Below, in pieces: positions 4,765 to 19,050 of a stretch of DNA of 22,608 nt (positions within the stretch are counted from its first letter, which is position 1; each line of letters starts with the position of its first letter). This DNA is from CAZSBB01 sp964605235 (GTDB lineage: Bacteria > Planctomycetota > Phycisphaerae > Phycisphaerales > Phycisphaeraceae), in NCBI GenBank assembly GCA_964605235.1, contig CAZSBB010000059.1, positions 1 through 22,608 of the forward strand. Reading direction: 5' to 3'. The notes below the pieces were generated by a model. It did not search any database, had not been told where the DNA came from, and was given only the letters and a program-made list of their open reading frames with translations. A program made the translations under genes and the position numbers.

Positions 4765-5577
4765 TCACGGCGTTTGATAATTCGTCGAGTTGATCGGGCT
4801 CCAATACTTGGCGTGCCGGGCGGCGTCGCCGTTGAGCACGGCGCTGCTGGTGGTGGGGGTGTAGAAGACCTTGATGTCGTCGTGCGCGACCAGTTCGCCG
4901 TGGCCATCGAAGAAGAAGTAGTTGGCGCTGCCGGTGGACGCCAGACCGGAGCCGACCTGGGCGTAGCCGCCGTTGTGGCGTCGACCGGGGGCGGTCTGGT
5001 AGACGGCGTTGGCGCTCGCCAGTTCGCGGCTGTAGGTGCCGTAGCCGTCCCAGACGTTGGTGCCCGAGCCGCTGCTGCGTTGGCCGGCGTCGGCGAGCCA
5101 GACTTTGTTGGAAGGTCTCTGGAAATCGATGCGGCGGAGGGCGCCGTCGGGGACGCCGTCGCCGCCCCAGCGGTGGACCTGGCGGTTCATGAGGTATCCG
5201 AGCTTGCCGGTCCAGGTGGCGGCGGGGCATTCCAGCGCGGCGCGGTTGCGGTTGAGATAGCGGTCATAAATGAGGTCCAGCCAGCGGCCGCCGCCGAGCC
5301 CGGGGTCAATCACCTGCGAGCCTTGCCCGCTGCCGGTGTAGGGATGGCTGCCGCCGACCAGCGACGCAATCAGGTAGTCATTCTCTTCCTCGGCATACAT
5401 GTTGTGACCGAGGCCGACCTGCCGGATATTCGCCAGGCATTGGGCGGTGAACGCTGCCTCGCGCGCCTTGGCGAGCGCCGGGAGCAGGATGGCGATCAGC
5501 AGGGCGATGATCGAAATCACCACCAGCAGTTCGATGAGGGTGAACGCGGCCGGCTGGGCGCGGCGGGGCTGATTCAT
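4765..5577 (-). CDS. Type II pseudopilin-like protein (prepilin N-methylation, H-X9-DG type), 270 aa
   Basis: The N-terminus has a short basic leader, then FTLIELLVVISIIALLIAIL, a standard class III signal and pilin helix: the conserved Glu is residue 16 (+5 of the mature protein). Prepilin peptidase would cut between Ala11 and Phe12; Ala replaces the usual Gly at -1. The C-terminal region shows a His followed by ...FFFDGHGE, the 'H-X9-DG' processing-associated domain common in Planctomycetota, but here 22 residues separate His and DG. Such proteins are multi-copy and their roles are poorly known; a part in a type II secretion-like or surface pseudopilus is inferred. I chose the ATG at 5577 over the one at 5604 because it gives a typical leader length and fits the promoter at 5611-5638. 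Confidence 0.9.
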   Translation of the reverse strand: MNQPRRAQPAAFTLIELLVVISIIALLIAILLPALAKAREAAFTAQCLANIRQVGLGHNMYAEEENDYLIASLVGGSHPYTGSGQGSQVIDPGLGGGRWLDLIYDRYLNRNRAALECPAATWTGKLGYLMNRQVHRWGGDGVPDGALRRIDFQRPSNKVWLADAGQRSSGSGTNVWDGYGTYSRELASANAVYQTAPGRRHNGGYAQVGSGLASTGSANYFFFDGHGELVAHDDIKVFYTPTTSSAVLNGDAARHAKYWSPINSTNYQTP

Positions 5578-5610
5578 GCGGTCATCATGAGAGTAGTAGT
5601 TCATTATGAT

Positions 5611-5638
5611 ATCTTACGACGAATACATTATGGGGCAA
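5611..5638 (-). promoter_or_regulatory. Possible promoter of the pseudopilin gene
   Basis: Read on the - strand: TTGCCC (5633-5638), a 16-base spacer, then TAAGAT (5611-5616), in a locally AT-rich stretch. Transcription would begin near 5604, consistent with translation from 5577. The boxes match the sigma-70 consensus at only 4/6 each. Confidence 0.3.
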
Positions 5639-5756
5639 GGGACGAAGGCAAAAAAACGGATGGCTGCCGTCGCCCGGCAGGGGGCCGCCCGCGCCAGATG
5701 ACGCCGGCTGGACGCCAACTTGATTCTCAACCCCCATGCCGCCGATAATCAGCCTG

Positions 5757-6116
5757 ATGACTTCCCGTCGTTCCAACCTGTCGCCGACGCTGCTGGTCAC
5801 GCTGGCGGTGTGCGCATCCCTGGGCTGTGCCGCGGACGTCACGACAGGCAACCGGGGATTGCTCGGCGCCGGCGGGCGGGCGCAGGTGCAGCCGGAGCGG
5901 GCGCGGCATTGGCTCGATCGGCTGGCGGAAGCGGCGCGGCAAATGCGCAGCGGGGGGCGACAGCTCACGCCGGCTGCCGCCGCGGCGCCGCTGACCGCCG
6001 ATGGCTGGCAACTGGACCTCCATCCCGAGGCCCGTTTCACCCACGATTCACCCCAGCGCCCCCCGCGCCTGCTGTTGGCGGATCATCAGTTGAATCTTCC
6101 CCCGCCGTCGGCCTGA
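5757..6116 (+). CDS. Small predicted lipoprotein, function unknown (119 aa)
   Basis: A basic MTSRRS start, a hydrophobic stretch (LLVTLAVCA) and the lipobox S-L-G-C at residues 21-24 indicate a lipoprotein signal peptide cut before Cys24. The mature ~96 residues are Arg-, Ala- and Pro-rich, with one helical segment (ERARHWLDRLAEAARQM) and no recognised domain. An in-frame ATG at 5736 is an alternative start, but it would place seven extra residues before the basic region. No Shine-Dalgarno site precedes either start. The gene lies 175 bases before secA on the same strand; a shared transcript is possible but nothing links the functions. Confidence 0.72.
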   Translation: MTSRRSNLSPTLLVTLAVCASLGCAADVTTGNRGLLGAGGRAQVQPERARHWLDRLAEAARQMRSGGRQLTPAAAAAPLTADGWQLDLHPEARFTHDSPQRPPRLLLADHQLNLPPPSA

Positions 6117-6291
6117 ACCAATCACCTCCAGGCGCCAGCGGGTTGTCAACCCCCGGACGCCACATCGGCCGCGCGCCTGACAGCGCTTTTCCGGCGGCCG
6201 TCTGCCGTTTCACGTTTACGCCTTTGCTCTTGTGCTTTCAAGCCCTCCGCGCCCGGCCTTGCCTGCGGCGCGATGGTTCAGGAACTTCATC

Positions 6292-10398
<4,107 letters not shown>

Positions 10399-10435
10399 GC
10401 CAAGCAAACCGGCGAATATCCCGACTTAACCCACT

Positions 10436-10470
10436 GCGAGCACGTCACCCACACCGGGCGGCGTGCTCGC
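10436..10470 (+). terminator. Hairpin after secA, probable terminator
   Basis: GCGAGCACG (10436-10444) pairs perfectly with CGTGCTCGC (10462-10470) over a 17-base loop, 38 bases past the secA stop. There is no T-run, so termination strength is uncertain. Confidence 0.5.
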
Positions 10471-10546
10471 GGTGTCTGGGATGCTTGTTCCTCCATATCG
10501 AGCTTTCACCCCCAACCCCCAAGCGACCCCGCTGCACTTCTCCGAG

Positions 10547-10566
10547 CCGCCGACGCCAGTCGGCGG
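10547..10566. repeat. Perfect 8-bp hairpin
   Basis: CCGCCGAC (10547-10554), loop GCCA, GTCGGCGG (10559-10566). It may be another terminator-like or REP-type palindrome; there is no T-run on either side. Confidence 0.5.
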
Positions 10567-10760
10567 GTGCTATGTGCTATGGCCGTTCCAGGCAAATGCA
10601 CGCACCGAAATCGCCACCCAGTGCCGAACGAACCCCGACGGTTGTCTTGCTGTTACCCACAGGCTTGCGGTGCATGGTCTTCGCCCCTGAAAGGGGCGCA
10701 GGCAAGTAGCCACGAGTGGAGCGCAGCGGAACTCGTGGGAAAGAGTGCTTATGCAAGTCC

Positions 10761-10778
10761 TCACCCCGGCAGGGGTGA
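10761..10778. repeat. Hairpin in the REPIN-like spacer (1)
   Basis: TCACCCC (10761-10767), loop GGCA, GGGGTGA (10772-10778): a perfect 7-bp stem. Confidence 0.55.
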
Positions 10779-10790
10779 AGGAAGCTTCCA

Positions 10791-10807
10791 CCGTCCCTTC
10801 GGGACGG
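10791..10807. repeat. Hairpin in the REPIN-like spacer (2)
   Basis: CCGTCCC (10791-10797), TTC loop, GGGACGG (10801-10807): a perfect 7-bp stem with a minimal loop. Confidence 0.55.
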
Positions 10808-10905
10808 AAGGGCATGTAGCGTGCTCCTCAACCACGGGTTTCGCTGCGCTCCACCCGTGGCTACTGTCCGCGACCCCTTTCGGGGTCGAAATTCACCATC
10901 TGCCT

Positions 10906-10921
10906 CCCCTGGAAGCAGGGG
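10906..10921. repeat. Hairpin to the right of the REPIN-like pair
   Basis: CCCCTG (10906-10911), loop GAAG, CAGGGG (10916-10921): six pairs, in the same style as the other CCCC/GGGG stems nearby. Confidence 0.45.
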
Positions 10922-11086
10922 TCGCATGGACGCATGGTCAACTGTAAGCCGTGAGGGAGGGGCGTTGCGTCCCGCCACGGGGCCGCCGGCTCCGTAACAC
11001 TACCATCGCCACATCAGCCCGCCGCCAGCGCCACATCATCTTGCACCTTCGATCCGCCTTGCCCCCAGACCGCTTGCCACCATTTA

Positions 11087-11099
11087 TTTAGTTAGTAAA
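11087..11099. promoter_or_regulatory. Candidate ROK operator
   Basis: TTTA-GTTAG-TAAA is a small inverted repeat in an AT-rich island, 11 bases before the ROK start codon in otherwise GC-rich DNA. A TTGCCA at 11074-11079 could be a -35 box. ROK repressors commonly bind AT-rich palindromes at their own promoters, so autoregulation of the operon is plausible but unproven. Confidence 0.35.
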
Positions 11100-11110
11100 C
11101 TTTACAAACG

Positions 11111-12346
11111 ATGTGTGCACGGCCGGCACAACTGCGGAAGTGGCATCGGCGGGCGGTGGTCGAGGGACTGCTGCGGACCCCAGCAGCTTCGCGCGCGGAG
11201 CTGGCGCGGCGGCTGCGGCTGAGCAAGCCCACGGTGGGGCAGGTGGTGGGGCAGTTGCAGCGGAGCGGCTGGCTGGAACTGGCGGCCGTGCAACCGGAGC
11301 CGGCGCTGAATGCGACTGCGACCGGGCGGCCCGGCGCGGCGGTGCAGCTTAGTCGGCAGATGGGTCAATTGTTGCTGATGGAGATTGGGGTTCGCACCAC
11401 GCGGCTGCTGGCGGCGGCGCTCAATCCGCGGGAAACCTGCGTGGAACTGCGCAGTTTCGCCACGGGAACCCAGCCCGCGCGGTGGCAGCGGCTGATGGTT
11501 GAGAAGCTCCGCGCGCTGCGGCCGCACATGGGTCGCGCGTTGCTGGTCAGTTTGCCGGGGATTGTGGATCAGCCGGCTGGACGCAGCCTGTTCTGTCCCA
11601 ACCTGCACTGGCTCGAAGGCTTGCCTCTGGCGGCCGACCTGCGCCGGGCGCTGGGCGGGACGCCGGTGTGGTTGCAGCAGGAAATTCAGGCATTGGCGCG
11701 GGGCGAAGCGCTGGCGACCGGCACGAGCGACTTTCTGCTGGTGGACCTGGATGATGGTCTGGGCGCTGCCGCGATGATCCATGGCCAACTGTTCACCAGT
11801 GCAACCCCGCTGGTGGGGGAGCTGGGCCACACGCCGGTGCAGGGCGTGAGTGAACGCTGCGGCTGTGGCGGGGTGGGCTGTCTGGAAACGCTGGTGTCCC
11901 GTTCCGCCTTGCTGCGTGGGGCGGGCATGCACACGCCAACTGCACCGCGCTCCTGGGAAGAATTGCGCGACCAACTGGCGTCGACCAAGCGCGTGCCGGC
12001 GTGGCTCAAGCCCCGGCTCATACACCTGGCGCACGGCATTGCCGGGGCGCTCAACTGCTTTGGACTCGAACGCGTGGTGCTCACCGGCTTGCTGCCAGAG
12101 TTGGGGCTCGCCGCGCAAACCATGTTGACCAATCACCTGACGACTGCCGCGATGCGCAGCCGGTTTGGCGCCGTGTCATGCGTGTACGCCCCGCGCCGGC
12201 GCGAGCTGGGTCTGATCGCTGCCGGGATCGATCACCTGCTGCCCCCGGCTCCCCCGGTCCCCCCGGTTCCCCCGGATTTGGTCGGCAATCGAGCCAGCGC
12301 AGGCAACGCAATTTCCCCACATCCAGTCGCCGAGAATCAGCTATGA
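11111..12346 (+). CDS. ROK family transcriptional regulator (411 aa)
   Basis: An N-terminal winged helix-turn-helix (about 26-49, SRAELARRLRLSKPTVGQV) is fused to a sugar-kinase-like ROK domain. The ROK zinc motif is complete: Glu237-Leu-Gly-His240 and Cys250-Gly-Cys252...Cys257-Leu-Glu259. That makes it a NagC/XylR-type DNA-binding regulator that senses a sugar or sugar phosphate, rather than a free kinase. A Pro-rich stretch (PPAPPVPPVPP) leads into a ~25-residue tail with no known domain. Its TGA overlaps the next gene's ATG (ATGA at 12343-12346), so it is translationally coupled to the sugar enzymes it probably controls. The effector cannot be deduced; galactose, arabinose or a derivative fits the context. 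Confidence 0.92.
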   Translation: MCARPAQLRKWHRRAVVEGLLRTPAASRAELARRLRLSKPTVGQVVGQLQRSGWLELAAVQPEPALNATATGRPGAAVQLSRQMGQLLLMEIGVRTTRLLAAALNPRETCVELRSFATGTQPARWQRLMVEKLRALRPHMGRALLVSLPGIVDQPAGRSLFCPNLHWLEGLPLAADLRRALGGTPVWLQQEIQALARGEALATGTSDFLLVDLDDGLGAAAMIHGQLFTSATPLVGELGHTPVQGVSERCGCGGVGCLETLVSRSALLRGAGMHTPTAPRSWEELRDQLASTKRVPAWLKPRLIHLAHGIAGALNCFGLERVVLTGLLPELGLAAQTMLTNHLTTAAMRSRFGAVSCVYAPRRRELGLIAAGIDHLLPPAPPVPPVPPDLVGNRASAGNAISPHPVAENQL

Positions 12347-13392
12347 CCGAACACGTGCATTGGGAACAACGTTGGCATCCGCTGCGGCGCGAGTGGGTCA
12401 TTGTGGCCGCCCATCGGCAGAATCGGCCGTGGTCCGGCGCGACCCAGGCCGACGGCAGCACACCACCGCCGCACTACTACGATCCGCAGTGCTATCTCTG
12501 TCCGGGCAACGCGCGGGTCAGTGGGCTGAGCAATCCTGACTACCAGCAGGTGTACGTCTTTGACAACGACCATCCCTGCGTCGGCCCCAATGCTCCCGTT
12601 GTGTCCGAATTGGCGACGGGGGTGTATCAACGTCAACCCGCCACGGGAATTGCCCGGGTGGTGTGCTATCACCCGCGTCATGACCTGACGCTGGCGCAGT
12701 TGCCGGTGGAGAATGTGATCGCGCTATTGCGTTGCTGGCAGGAGCAATACCGCGAGCTGGGCGCGCGGCCGGAGGTTAAGCATGTGCTGATCTTCGAAAA
12801 CAAGGGGCAGGCGGTGGGGGTGTCCAATCCGCATCCGCATTGCCAGATTTACGCGACGAATTTTGTGTTCAAGACGATTGAAAACGAAGCCCGCCATGCC
12901 GCCGAGCATTTCGCCGCGACTGGCCGGTCGTTGCTGGGGGACATGCTGGAAGCGGAGCTGCGCGACGAGGTGCGCATTCTCGCCCAGCAGCCGCGCGCTG
13001 TGGCGTTCATTCCGTACTGTGCCCGGTATGCGTATGAAACCTTCGTCGCGCCGCTGCGGCCGGTGGGCAGTCTGGCGGAGCTGGATGACGCGGAATTGGC
13101 AAATTTCGCGGCTGTGCTGCGGGAGGTGACGATCCGCTTCGACAACCTGTGGCGCCTGCCGTTCCCCTATGTGATGGCGTTGCATCAGGCGCCCACGGAT
13201 GGGGCGGCGTATCCCGGGTTTCACTTTCATGTGGAGTTTCATCCGCCGCTGCGCAAGCCGAACCTGCTCAAATTCCTCGCCGGGCCGGAGATCGGCGGCG
13301 GGAGTTTCCTCAGCGACACCTGGCCCGAGGACAAAGCTGCCGAGCTGCGCGCGGTCAGCAGCGTGCACTACACCCAGGAGCCCACGCCATGA
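12343..13392 (+). CDS. galT: GalT-type hexose-1-phosphate uridylyltransferase (349 aa)
   Basis: This HIT-superfamily nucleotidyltransferase moves UMP between UDP-glucose and a sugar 1-phosphate (galactose-1-P in the Leloir pathway) through a uridylyl-histidine intermediate. The active site N-P-H-P-H-C-Q is at 162-168, with nucleophile His166 and zinc-type ligand His164, the same numbers as in E. coli GalT. The other zinc ligands are Cys50 and Cys53 (CYLCPG) and probably the His in CYHPRHD. The length equals the family norm. The start overlaps the ROK stop by four bases, and its own stop overlaps the next start the same way. The fold and chemistry are certain; the sugar substrate is less so, because the kinase in this operon is not a classic galactokinase. 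Confidence 0.93.
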   Translation: MTEHVHWEQRWHPLRREWVIVAAHRQNRPWSGATQADGSTPPPHYYDPQCYLCPGNARVSGLSNPDYQQVYVFDNDHPCVGPNAPVVSELATGVYQRQPATGIARVVCYHPRHDLTLAQLPVENVIALLRCWQEQYRELGARPEVKHVLIFENKGQAVGVSNPHPHCQIYATNFVFKTIENEARHAAEHFAATGRSLLGDMLEAELRDEVRILAQQPRAVAFIPYCARYAYETFVAPLRPVGSLAELDDAELANFAAVLREVTIRFDNLWRLPFPYVMALHQAPTDGAAYPGFHFHVEFHPPLRKPNLLKFLAGPEIGGGSFLSDTWPEDKAAELRAVSSVHYTQEPTP

Positions 13393-14432
13393 CCCAGACT
13401 CCGCCCCCGTCCGGGGGATATCCCTGGCTCGACGCAGTGCGCGAGCACGTCCTGGCGCTGCACCTGCGCATCCGTAACGCGGTGACCGCTGCGTGTGCCC
13501 AGCAGGCGCTGGAGGAATTGTCCGCCGTGGCGGCGGATGAGCCGGGCGACACCATTTATGCGATTGACAAGGTTAGCGAGGAATTGCTCGTCGAATCCTT
13601 CACCGAGCTGGCGCAGCGCATAGGCCCCATCGTGCTTATTGCCGAGGGCTTGGCGCACGGAAAAACCGTTCTTCCCAGTAGGGCGCTCGAAGAAGCAGCA
13701 GTGGTGCGGATCATCGTCGATCCCATCGACGGCACCCGCGGCATCATGTATCAGAAACGTCCCGCCTGGATCCTCACCGGCGTTGCGCCCAACCGCGGCA
13801 ACGCCACCGATCTGCAGGACCTCGTGCTCAGCGTGGTCACGGAGTTGCCGCTGCTCAAACAGCATCTCGCGGATCAGTTTTGGGCGGTCAAGAACGGCCC
13901 CTTGCATGCGGTGCGGCATGACCTGTTGCGCAACACCACGACAAAGTTCCAGCCCCATCCCTCCCGCGCCCCGACCATCGCGCACGGCTGCGCTTACCTG
14001 TCACGCTTCTTTCCGGGCGCGCGCGATGAGCTGTCCGCGATTGAGGAAGACCTCATGCGCCAATTGCTCGGCCCCGCCCCGGCAGGCAAGGCGCTGTGCT
14101 TCGAGGACCAGTGTGCCTCCAGCGGCGGGCAGATGGTCGAACTGCTGATGGGGCGCGATCGCTTCATGGCGGACCTGCGCCCGCTGATGCGTCCGTTGCT
14201 GGCGCGGCGGCAGCAGCCGACTTCGCTGTGTTGTCATCCGTATGACCTGGCGGGTTTGGTGGTCGCCGAGGCTGCAGGTGTGCTGGTGACGGATGAAAAC
14301 GGTGGGCCGCTGCGGGCGCCGCTGGATGTCGATGCGGATGTGTGCTGGGTGGGCTACGCCAATGCGGCGCTGCGTCAGGCGGTAGAGCCGGTCTTGCAAC
14401 GGGTGCTGCGTGAGCGTGGCTGGTTAGCGTAA
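13389..14432 (+). CDS. Inositol monophosphatase-like (FIG superfamily) protein (347 aa)
   Basis: The metal-site residues of the IMPase/FBPase superfamily are in place: Glu86 (IAEG), Asp111 and Asp114 in D-P-I-D-G-T (111-116), and Asp286 in HPYDLAGLVVAEAAGV. The protein is longer than typical IMPases (about 260-280), mainly between the DPIDGT motif and the last Asp. It probably removes phosphate from a sugar or polyol phosphate using Mg2+. Sitting between GalT and the sugar kinase with ATGA overlap, it should belong to the same pathway, perhaps relieving toxic sugar 1-phosphate or making the free sugar; this is inference. Its first metal motif reads AEG rather than the usual GEE. Confidence 0.82.
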   Translation: MTQTPPPSGGYPWLDAVREHVLALHLRIRNAVTAACAQQALEELSAVAADEPGDTIYAIDKVSEELLVESFTELAQRIGPIVLIAEGLAHGKTVLPSRALEEAAVVRIIVDPIDGTRGIMYQKRPAWILTGVAPNRGNATDLQDLVLSVVTELPLLKQHLADQFWAVKNGPLHAVRHDLLRNTTTKFQPHPSRAPTIAHGCAYLSRFFPGARDELSAIEEDLMRQLLGPAPAGKALCFEDQCASSGGQMVELLMGRDRFMADLRPLMRPLLARRQQPTSLCCHPYDLAGLVVAEAAGVLVTDENGGPLRAPLDVDADVCWVGYANAALRQAVEPVLQRVLRERGWLA

Positions 14433-14447
14433 GCACAGGAGCGTCAG

Positions 14448-15896
14448 ATGCCAGAGATTCCGCAGGATTTGGCGACATTTCGGAAGGTCATGCTCAAGCA
14501 GGCCGGCTCCGCTACGCCGGTGGGTCGCGTGCTGCGCGCCGATCAGCCGCTGCATGTCGCCCGCGCGCCGGGGCGGCTGGATGTGATGGGTGGTATTGCG
14601 GATTACAGCGGCGCGCTGGTCCTGCAGATGCCTATTGCCCAGGCGACCTGCTGCGCTGCTCAGTGGCGCGATGATGACCAACTGGTCCTGCTGAGTCTTA
14701 GTGGCGATCTGCACGATGCCGCCGCGCCGCACCGGGTTGCTCAATTTGAACTGGCGCGGCTGCGCAATGGTGATCTAGCTGACTACGCAGCCGCCCGCGC
14801 TGCGTTTGCGCGCACCCCCGACGATCACTGGGCGAGTTATCTGGCGGGTACGGTGCTGGTGCTGCTGCGCGATGCGAAATTGAAGCTGCCGCGCGGCGTG
14901 ACCTTGGTGGTGCATTCCGAGGTGCCCGAAGGCAAGGGCGTGAGTTCCTCGGCGGCATTGGAAGTGGCGGTCGCCTACGCGCTGCTGAACCTGACGGGTA
15001 AACGCGCCCGGCCCGAGCAGGTGGGCACATGGTGCCAGTGCGCCGAGAACCGGGTGGTCGGCGCGCCGTGCGGCATCATGGACCAGATGGCGAGCGCCTG
15101 CGGCCGGGCCGACGCGCTGCTGCGCCTGCGTTGTCAGCCGGCGACGATTGAAGGCTACGTCAAACTGCCGCGCGGCCTGGCGCTGTGGGGCATAGACTCC
15201 GGGCTGCGCCATGCCGTCAGCGGCAGCGATTATGGCTCGGTGCGCACCGCGGCATTTATGGGCTATCGCATCATTGCTGATCTGGCGGGGTTGCCGGTTG
15301 AACCCATCACCCCCGGCAAGGTGCGCATCCACGACGCGTCATTCGCCGGCTACCTCGCCAATGTACCGCCGTCGCTGTTTGTCAGCCGATTTGCCGGGCA
15401 TTTGCCCACGCAGATGGCCGGCGCCGCTTTTCTGGAACGCTACGCCGGCATCACTGACAGCGTGTGTCAGGTCGTTCCGCACCGCACCTATGCGGTGGCG
15501 GCAGCGACGGCGCATCCGGTGTTTGAGGACCATCGCATCCGCGCGTTTGCGCAACTGCTCACGCAGGCGCCCACTGAGGAACGCTGCCGCCTGCTGGGGG
15601 AAATGATGTATCAATCGCACGCGAGCTACTCCGCCTGCGGCCTGGGTTCCGACGGCACGGATCGGCTGGTGGAACTGGTGCGTGCGGCTGACCCGGCGAC
15701 AGGTTTGTACGGGGCGAAGATCACCGGCGGCGGCAGCGGGGGCACCGTGGCGGTGCTGGGACGCAGCGACGCCGACGGCGCAGTGCAGGCGCTCGCCGAG
15801 CAATATGGCGCGGAGACGGGACACGCGGTGCGGATTTTCCGGGGCTCCTCGCCTGGTGCTGGCGCCACGGCCAAGCTGCGCCAGCACCAGACGTGA
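14448..15896 (+). CDS. GHMP sugar kinase resembling plant L-arabinokinase (482 aa)
   Basis: This GHMP kinase phosphorylates a sugar at C1. The sugar-binding motif is R-A-P-G-R-L-D-V-M-G-G-I-A-D-Y-S-G (39-55), the phosphate loop PEGKGVSSSAAL begins at 160, and the C-terminal motif is GGGSGGT (427-433). Galactokinases have GEHTDYN at the first motif, with Glu and His contacting galactose; here it is GGIADYS. From memory of the family, this motif, VGAPCGIMDQM, WGIDSGLRH, SACGLGSDGT and LYGAKITGG are those of the kinase domain of plant L-arabinokinase (ARA1). Automatic pipelines would probably call it galactokinase. An AGGAG at 14437-14441 sits six bases before the ATG. The substrate may be L-arabinose or galactose; sequence alone cannot decide. 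Confidence 0.88.
   Translation: MPEIPQDLATFRKVMLKQAGSATPVGRVLRADQPLHVARAPGRLDVMGGIADYSGALVLQMPIAQATCCAAQWRDDDQLVLLSLSGDLHDAAAPHRVAQFELARLRNGDLADYAAARAAFARTPDDHWASYLAGTVLVLLRDAKLKLPRGVTLVVHSEVPEGKGVSSSAALEVAVAYALLNLTGKRARPEQVGTWCQCAENRVVGAPCGIMDQMASACGRADALLRLRCQPATIEGYVKLPRGLALWGIDSGLRHAVSGSDYGSVRTAAFMGYRIIADLAGLPVEPITPGKVRIHDASFAGYLANVPPSLFVSRFAGHLPTQMAGAAFLERYAGITDSVCQVVPHRTYAVAAATAHPVFEDHRIRAFAQLLTQAPTEERCRLLGEMMYQSHASYSACGLGSDGTDRLVELVRAADPATGLYGAKITGGGSGGTVAVLGRSDADGAVQALAEQYGAETGHAVRIFRGSSPGAGATAKLRQHQT
15853..15890. terminator. 13-bp hairpin between converging operons
   Basis: CTGGTGCTGGCGC (15853-15865) pairs perfectly with GCGCCAGCACCAG (15878-15890) over a 12-base loop. It lies in the last codons of the kinase gene and 14 bases past the czcA stop, so it could end transcription from both sides. 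There is no T-run. Confidence 0.6.
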
Positions 15897-15903
15897 GCTA
15901 TCG

Positions 15904-19029
<3,126 letters not shown>

Positions 19030-19050
19030 GATTCAGACTCCTGCCGCACT

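Larger units (their letters stand above)
10682..10888. repeat. REPIN-like element: two inverted 57-base units around a spacer
   Basis: Unit A (10682-10738) and the reverse complement of unit B (10832-10888) align without gaps with 46 of 57 bases identical. Each unit has two hairpins: a CCCC/GGGG stem with a GAA-type tip, and CCACGRGT/ACYCGTGG around GGAGCGCAGCGRA. The R and Y positions covary (A-T in unit A, G-C in unit B), which shows the stem is maintained. The spacer has two more hairpins. Inverted pairs of REP units (REPINs) are known non-autonomous elements moved by RAYT transposases; no transposase lies in the window. Confidence 0.72.
10399..11110. other. Non-coding palindrome-rich region between secA and the ROK gene
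   Basis: No ORF in these 712 bases has a credible start, composition or domain; the open frames run across hairpins. The stretch holds at least eight GC-rich inverted repeats, listed separately, of which four form two inverted copies of a 57-base unit. It ends in an AT-rich patch just before the ROK gene that probably carries its promoter and operator. Bases 10930-11070 show no structure I can name. Confidence 0.75.

Noticed and set aside
4618..5748. A 376-codon + strand frame opposite the pseudopilin gene
   Set aside because: It starts in the tRNA-like remnant and runs antisense to a gene with a clear prepilin motif; no domain is seen.
10680..10925. A CRISPR array in the palindrome cluster
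   Set aside because: The repeats are inverted and unevenly spaced, with no regular direct repeats or unique spacers and no cas genes.
10463..10978. Overlapping frames of 75-133 codons on both strands after secA
   Set aside because: They read through the palindromes in several frames at once, with no ribosome site or protein-like pattern.
14448..15896. Calling the kinase galK outright
   Set aside because: The galactose-contacting Glu-His of GEHTDYN is replaced (GGIADYS) and the motifs fit L-arabinokinase better, so no gene symbol is given.
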